Source: Podochytrium sp. JEL0797
Lineage: Eukaryota > Chytridiomycota > Chytridiomycetes > Chytridiales > Chytriomycetaceae
Direction: 5' to 3'
Length of the DNA stretch: 26,037 bases
NCBI GenBank assembly: GCA_027596195.1
Contig: JADGJG010000277.1
Location: 1 to 26,037 of the forward strand
The notes under the pieces were generated by a model. The model had not been told where the DNA came from, did not search any database, and saw only the letters and a program-made list of their open reading frames with translations. Numbering within the stretch: position 1 is the first letter of the stretch; each line of letters opens with the position of its first letter. The position numbers and the translations under genes were made by a program. This document shows, one piece after another, positions 20,878 to 26,037 of the stretch.

Positions 20878-22550
20878 CACCGTGAATCGCATTCTGTCGC
20901 TTCGAATAATCCGACACTTGCGTCTTTTTGGCCAAATCGTCCGCCTTTTCGTCCATGTAGTCCAAATCCTCGCGGTACGTTACATCACGCGAGATGCGGT
21001 TCGCCATTTCTTGGTCGTATCCGGCCCCGCTGCCCATTTTCTCTTGAAGAAGAAGATCCTGGATCGTGGACCCGGTTTCGGATTCGCCCGGGTAGTGGAT
21101 GCGTTGGCCGCTTTCGTCGTGGGTTGCCTTTTTTAGTTTTGTTTTGGAGGATGGGGGGTGCGTGTCAGCGGATGTTTTTTGTAAGAAGTGGGTCGTTTGT
21201 TTACCTTCAAATCTTCGCGCTTGCGTTTCGCGTTTCCAGGAAGCACCTTGTGCGCATCCACACCGGACCCAATGTCCTGCAACCTCCCGCGACTATCAAT
21301 CGTGGGTACAATCACAGTTTCATTCTGACCACAAGTTCATCAAACGCGGTAAAAACATAATGGATTAGTACGAAGCAGTACCGCGTCAGAAAAACAGTGC
21401 AACGACCACACCTTTGAACCAGCACCTTCCCCTGAAGCCACCGCGTGTTCATATCTCTCTTTTTCGCGGTTATATTTTGCCACTAGTTCAGGATCCTCCG
21501 TCCCCATCAACCCGTTGCGCAGAATCCGCGCATTCATTTTGTTGAGTTCGTCCATAGTCAGCACGGGCCCGTCATTGCTAGCAGACGAGGATCCACCGCC
21601 TCCACGCACAATTCCACCCGTGGCTGCAGATGGTAAGCTTCGCGAAGCAGCAGCAGCAGCGGAACTCGTTGGACGAACGGACGCGTCTTTTGCTCCCAAA
21701 GCGCGGTCTCCACCACCACCACGACTCGACGAGGAACGTTTCTCCCTCCCAAATTCATCCACCCTCTCGTCCCCAACGCGAGGTCGTTTGAAATCAGAAC
21801 TCGATTTGTACTTTTCCGTGACGCGATCGAGGCGGCCGGTTGAAGCCGACGATGACGAAGCCGTTTTCTTTCCTTGCTTGTTGTCCAAAAAGGCACGCTC
21901 CTCGAGCAACTGATTCAACTCGTCCAACGATCCCCAACGTTCAAGGGCCAGATCCTTCAGTTCGCGTTCTTCTTCTTCCGCGGATTCGAGCAGCCGACGT
22001 AGACGCATCATGCGCCAGTTTGACTTTGCGTCGCCAAAGACGATTGCGGCGGCGGGTTTGAGGGGTGCTTGTTGGGTGTTTGATGCGTCGGGTGGTTGGT
22101 TCGGGTTGTCAAAGTACGACTTGTTGATTTCGCGGTCTTTGCGGATGGCCTATCAAAGAGAGTGAGAGTGAGTGGGGAAGAGAGAGAGAATATACTCACG
22201 TCCTTGCGGTCTTTCTCGGCATTCGCGGCAGCGTGTTTTGCATCGTGCGAGCGCGGGGCAGCGCGCAGTCCAAACACGGCGAGGGGGTCTTCGCTGCCGC
22301 CGGGATTTCCCGAGGCTTCCGTCATCCACGATGCGCGTAGCGTCTCGGGCTTAGTGGGAGCGGGTGCTGCGGGTTCAACGGATGCCTCTTGAGCCTCGGC
22401 CAAAACCGGCTTCTCGACCCACTCGTCCTCAATGGGACTATTGTCGCTGTCCGAGTCCTTCCGCTTGCTACCCTTCTTGTGCTTCTTGTCCGACTTGTGC
22501 GACTTTTTGCTCTTCTTGTCCTTCTTGTCCTTTTTGGAATCGCTGCCCAT
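19916..22550 (-). CDS. CWF19L2: CWF19-like spliceosome protein (CwfJ C-terminal domains)
   Basis: Seven exons, 22200-22550, 21412-22149, 21205-21324, 20881-21127, 20398-20768, 20138-20320 and 19916-20056, give 716 residues. The N-terminus is lysine-rich and low in complexity, then a charged region contains WGSLDELNQLLEERAFLD. The middle has TMDELNKMNARILRNGLMG and IQDLLLQEKMGSGAGYDQEMANRI. The C-terminal half is the CwfJ_C_1 domain with CIHC, TPYHCQIVPIAH and a WTELRNFMKC helix. CwfJ_C_2 follows (NLPYFHVWFEP, GHVIEDSQEWPDWFG). Human CWF19L2 and yeast Drn1 are relatives that act on late spliceosomes or intron lariats in the nucleus. The paralogue CWF19L1 has a different N-terminus, so L2 is preferred. 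The start lies only 35 bp after the ATP10 stop. Confidence 0.93.
20818..20875. repeat. Compound GA/GT microsatellite in CWF19L2 intron 4
   Basis: About ten GA units are followed by about nineteen GT units. In the sense of the host gene the intron begins GTGAGC and runs directly into an (AC)n tract, then (TC)n, then the acceptor at 20769. The repeat therefore fills most of a 112-bp intron and touches the 5' splice site. Confidence 0.95.
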
Positions 22551-22585
22551 TTTTTTATTAAAGTTTTATTACTTGGTAAACTTTT
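22551..22585 (-). promoter_or_regulatory. 35-bp spacer with two AATAAA signals between ATP10 and CWF19L2
   Basis: Between the ATP10 stop and the CWF19L2 ATG there are only 35 bases. On the - strand they contain AATAAA at 22565-22570 and again at 22554-22559. These are candidate polyadenylation signals for ATP10, just before the CWF19L2 start codon. Confidence 0.6.
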
Positions 22586-23771
22586 TCATTCCGCCTCGAG
22601 AATCTTGGCATTTGCAATCAACGCCGCAACCTCATGCTCCTTCGCCGGCCCATGCGCACTCCACCTCACCATCCCCTGCCCATCCACCAAATGCACCCAC
22701 CCCAACACCCGATTCGTCATCCCAATCCGATTCCTCTCCTCCAAAATACTCCCACAATGAATCAAATACTGCCCACGTCTCTCCACGGGCACTCCACGCC
22801 GAATCCACGGCTCAAACAACTTCAACGCCCACGACTTGGTCGCGTCCTCTTCGACATTCAGTTGCACGATATTCGCGGAAGGGTGCGCCGCGAGGAAAGG
22901 GGTGAGGTACGATTTGACGTGCGGTTCTCCGAGGGCGTTGAAGTAGAAGCAGAAGAGGGTGTATCGGTGGTGTTGGAGGAGAGTGTTGGTGTCCGTTTCG
23001 ACTCCGAGGAGCGATTTGCCCGTGATGTTGGGCATTCGAGGGCAAGACTGAATCATTGAAATCAATCAGTAAAGGGAAGTACTTCGGGTTGAGTGGTATG
23101 CAATGCTCGCGGGGTCGAGTCGCTGAATCCACAAAAACCCCAAAACCCCTACTCACCGAAGCACTCTTCATCTCATCCTTAGCCTCCCACAACTTATCCC
23201 CTTTCCTCGCCACCTCCTTCAAATCATCAAAACTGCCCTTCTTGAATCCTTCGTCCATCATGCTCAACCGCTCCTTTTCGTTTTTTTCGCTGTCCAAAAA
23301 CAGGGATTTGATCTTGTTGGCGAACGGGTTCATTTTGGTCGATAGGCCTTCTTGTTTTCTGTTTGTGTATGTATGATCGTGAGGAATGTGACACACGGAA
23401 AGGGGGGTTTCGCAAAAACTAACCTCTTGAGTTCCGCCGCTTCCAACTCCTTGATGCGAACATCCATCTTGGCATCGTATCGGTACAAGAAATTCGATCT
23501 AACGATATTCGAATTCAGCGTCCCTATCCAACAATCGAGTTTCTTACGATGGCTCCGTCGGGTTCTGTCGCTGATGCTCAATGTTCTCGGCATCCCGCAC
23601 AAGTTTCTGCTGGAACCGCGCGAGAAGCGTAAGGTTTCGTGCGTCGGGAGGTGGTGGTGGAGTTGCCGGTGGGACAAACGCCTTGGGTTGTTCCGCGGGG
23701 GGAGGGGTGGGTGGTGTCGGGGTTGGCTTGGGAGCCGTTGAGATGCGGCGAAGGAGGGTTCGCGATATCAT
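22586..23771 (-). CDS. ATP10: Mitochondrial ATP synthase assembly factor Atp10
   Basis: Four exons, 23548-23771, 23424-23498, 23157-23358 and 22586-23047, give 320 residues. The start MISRTLLRRISTAPKP is rich in R and S, lacks acidic residues and looks like a mitochondrial targeting sequence; a proline-rich stretch follows. The second and third exons are charged and helical (NPFANKIKSLFLDSEK). The last exon (168-320) carries the Atp10 domain: PNITGKSLLGVETDT, a QLNVEEDATKSW segment, and TNRVLGWVHLVDGQGMVRWSAHGPA near the end. Yeast Atp10 assists insertion of subunit 6 (Atp6) into the ATP synthase Fo sector in the inner membrane. The stop lies 35 bp before the CWF19L2 start on the same strand. 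The ATG at 23771 is chosen because it begins the targeting sequence. Confidence 0.92.
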
Positions 23772-23957
23772 TCTTTTTTTCGGTTTCCAATCCGCCGCCA
23801 ATTCCGCACTCTTGGCGCAAGATCAAGACACGCAACACAAGCACAATTCATCTCATCCATACATTATATTCAGATGCAACAAAAAAGCCAAGAATCCCCC
23901 TCCCCAACGCACACCTTCCCATTTCCAAATACAATTCTCCATTTTTCATCCAACTAT

Positions 23958-25084
23958 TTAGTTGGCAACAGCAGGAGGAGCATCCTCCAAATCAGGGAGA
24001 TCGTCGTCCGAGTCCTCCTCATCACCGGCAGCACCAGCGAATTTGCTGAGAAAAAAAATCACCGTTAGGAACACACTGAGAAATACACGTTGCAATGTGT
24101 GTGTGTGTTTGTTACCTGAAGTCCATACCGCCAGCTCCTCCCATACCTCCCATCATGCTCTGGAGATCCGCCATACCACCCATACCACCAGCTCCTCCCA
24201 TACCAGCCATCATGCTCTCAAGTCCACCCATACCTCCGGCACCTCCCATTCCTCCCATTCCAGAGAACTATCCACGAAGCAAAAAGTGTCAGAACCTCCA
24301 AAAAAGCGCAAAAAAAAACAACAAATCAAAACAAAAAAACACACAACAAACCTGAGACATATCGAATCCACCGGGTCCTCCGGGTCCTCCAGGTCCAGCA
24401 GGTGCAGCCTCCTCCTCCTCATCCTCCTCATCCTCGTCCTTCCACCTGCTGAAATCCGTCTTGAGGAAATGCGGCTTTCCGGCCGAGGATTTGAGCAGAC
24501 GCGGCCAGTAGGGTTGCTCTTTGGCGGCTTTGTAGAGGACAAAGACGATGGAACGGCCGGTGATGTTTTTGCGGGATGCCTTTTGGGGGGGTGTTTCATT
24601 TTAGGGTGATGAACAAGAAGAGTCATCAGAGCTGCGCAAAGCGCAAAAAAAAAGGGGGATGCCCCTCCGCACAGGGGTGTACTTCAATCTCACCTCCGGG
24701 TCAACTTCAGCATGGAAATCAAGCGTAACCGCATACTTCTTGCCCTGCTTGTTGGCCGCCTCAAACTTGAGCTGGTCCTTGGTGAGCGTGATTTGCGGGT
24801 CCACAATGTCGCTGACATTGAGGGTCAGGAAGATCTCGTCTGTGCGTTGGGCCCAGAGGACTTCGGGTGCGATGGCGGCGGGGGTGGTGGAGCTGGTGTT
24901 TTTGGGGTTAGTGCTTGGTTTCGTGTGGGAATGATCAAGGGAGGGGGGATGCGGGTTCATGGGAATTGGGGGTGTGGAAGAGGAGGGAGCATTGGAGAGG
25001 GCGGATCCGGTTCGAAGGAGGGTGAGTGGTCTCGGATTGGCGGGGGGTACAAGTTGGGATGCGGGGTCAAACTCACGACATCAT
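23958..25084 (-). CDS. SBA1: Hsp90 co-chaperone p23/Sba1
   Basis: Five exons, 25077-25084, 24694-24892, 24352-24579, 24116-24267 and 23958-24045, give 224 residues. The first coding exon is only eight bases (two ATGs and the first two bases of a serine codon), ending at a GTGAGT donor. The splice gives MMSSTTPAAIAPEVLWAQRTDE, the normal start of p23 proteins. The CS domain follows: VLWAQRTDEIFLTLNVSDI, then NITGRSIVFVLYKAAKEQPYWPRLLKS and HFLKTDFSRWKDEDE. The tail has an acidic run, a GPGGPGG stretch, a glycine-methionine repeat (GGMGGAGGMGG units) and an acidic C-terminus. Known family members stabilise the ATP-bound Hsp90-client complex in the cytosol. An unspliced start at 24960 is possible but would place unrelated residues before the domain. 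Confidence 0.92.
24893..25076 (-). other. 184-bp first intron of the p23/Sba1 gene
   Basis: This intron separates an eight-base first coding exon from the rest of the gene. Its donor is GTGAGT and its acceptor CACCAG. An open frame inside it (start at 24960) runs into exon 2 but has no similarity to p23 N-termini, so I treat it as intronic. It is the longest intron of this gene. Confidence 0.7.
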
Positions 25085-25244
25085 TTTTTTTTTCAAGAAA
25101 TCGAAGTCGAAAGACGATCCTCGAAGGAAGGGGAACCGAACTCTCCATTTTCCTTCATTCTTCTTCTGGCTTGAATTTATATTTATTTATTTGGTTGAAA
25201 AATGATACACACACACGCACACGGACACACACTCTTTTGGTTGT

Positions 25245-25970
25245 TCACTTGAACGCAATGCTGAAATCGACCCCTTCAAGATGCGTGTTGGTAATCTTGG
25301 CTTTTCGTCCGCGCGATTTTCCCTTCTGCTTCATTTTCTGTATTTGGGTGTCGGGGGTTTGGTGAGACGGGCTTGATTTCGCAAAGCAAGAAAGGGGGGT
25401 GGGAGGGAGAAAGAGGGGTGTATGCTCATACCGTCGCAACTGGTTTCAACGACGACATGTCAGTCACAGACAACCCAGCCTTGGCGAGCTCCTTGGCAAT
25501 CTCTTCGTCATCGGGCACCGTCACTTTTTCCCAGTAGGAGCGGAATTCGGTGGAGGCCGGGTATTTTGTGGGGGTTTCTGGTGTGATGCGATTTTGAACG
25601 GGGGGTGGGGAGGTGATGGGAAGTGTTTTGAGCAGGGTGGGAAGGAGAAAGTCAATACAAAATCCCAAACAGAGGGCGGGTGGGTGCGTTTTCCATACCA
25701 GACTGGAGATTATTGTAATACAACACTCTCGGGTTCCCATCTTTGCTTCGAATCACGAGAATAGAGCCTTCTTCTTCGAGCGCCTAAAAACTTTTAGCCA
25801 CGCGTGTGTGTGTGCCAACGTGAAAGCAAAAAACCCCCTCTACAAACCTTGATGGCATCCCCAATCGCCGAATACCCCTCCTTCAGAATCTTGACGTCCA
25901 ATCCGCCCACGAGGTAGTTTGTTTGCAGGAGGTCGAGGAGTTGTTGTTTCGAGCGGACGTTGAAGGGGCG
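25245..25970 (-). CDS. TFA2: TFIIE beta subunit, 3' part (gene continues beyond the window)
   Basis: Four exons are inside the window: 25848-25970, 25699-25783, 25432-25577 and 25245-25337 (stop at 25245). The 5' exons lie beyond the right edge, because 25970 follows an acceptor whose intron reaches the window end. The visible 148 residues contain a winged-helix part (RPFNVRSKQQLLDLL, GYSAIGDAIKALEEEG, ILVIRSKDGNPRVLYYN). They also contain EFRSYWEKVTVPDDEEIAKELAKAGL and the basic end GRKAKITNTHLEG. This order is typical for TFIIE-beta (human GTF2E2, yeast Tfa2), which with TFIIE-alpha recruits TFIIH to the RNA polymerase II initiation complex. All visible phases agree. Confidence 0.9.
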
Positions 25971-26037
25971 CTGTATGGGGGGGGGGGGGGTTCGTTGAGT
26001 CAAATGCGGGCGGAGAAGCGGGGGATGGGGATGGGGG

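Noticed and set aside
1..26037. tRNA, rRNA, transposase or reverse transcriptase genes
   Set aside because: I looked for such sequences by eye on both strands and saw none. A covariance-model or profile search would be needed for a firm negative.

Overview
The window looks like nuclear DNA from a fungus with a compact, intron-rich genome, most likely an early-diverging one of chytrid type. Three things point to a fungus: a zinc-cluster transcription factor with a fungal middle homology region, a GPI-anchored surface protein, and spliceosomal genes with many short introns (mostly 49-125 bp, GT..AG). The chytrid assignment is inference from intron density and gene style; no lineage marker was tested. 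I built the gene models by hand by joining reading frames across GT..AG introns whose phases agree. I found no rRNA, tRNA, transposon or CRISPR array.

Left part (1-7609): a + strand Zn2Cys6 transcription factor with two zinc clusters (266-2715) converges on a 17-exon - strand gene for a Vps3/TGFBRAP1-type CORVET tethering subunit (3122-7561). Upstream of that lies a small - strand C2H2 zinc-finger gene (7661-8283) whose frame is broken or needs an extra intron; its start sits in a perfect 30-bp duplication.

Middle (8696-14258): a + strand seven-exon Argonaute gene with an RGG-rich N-terminus and a complete slicer tetrad converges on an eight-exon ABHD12-like serine hydrolase gene on the - strand.

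Surface-protein block (14398-18250): a - strand single-pass membrane protein with a repetitive SLGR linker and a cytoplasmic SH3 domain is divergent from a + strand secreted, GPI-anchored protein of unknown family. Only 160 bp separate the two starts.

Right part (18402-26037): mostly housekeeping genes. RPC19/AC19 (RNA polymerase I/III, +) ends 18 bp from a - strand CinA C-terminal-domain gene. Then on the - strand come CWF19L2 (spliceosome), ATP10 (mitochondrial ATP synthase assembly, only 35 bp upstream of CWF19L2), an Sba1/p23 Hsp90 co-chaperone, and the 3' part of the TFIIE-beta gene, cut by the window end. The genes do not form one pathway. The least explained parts are the divergent surface pair, the double-cluster transcription factor and the broken C2H2 gene.
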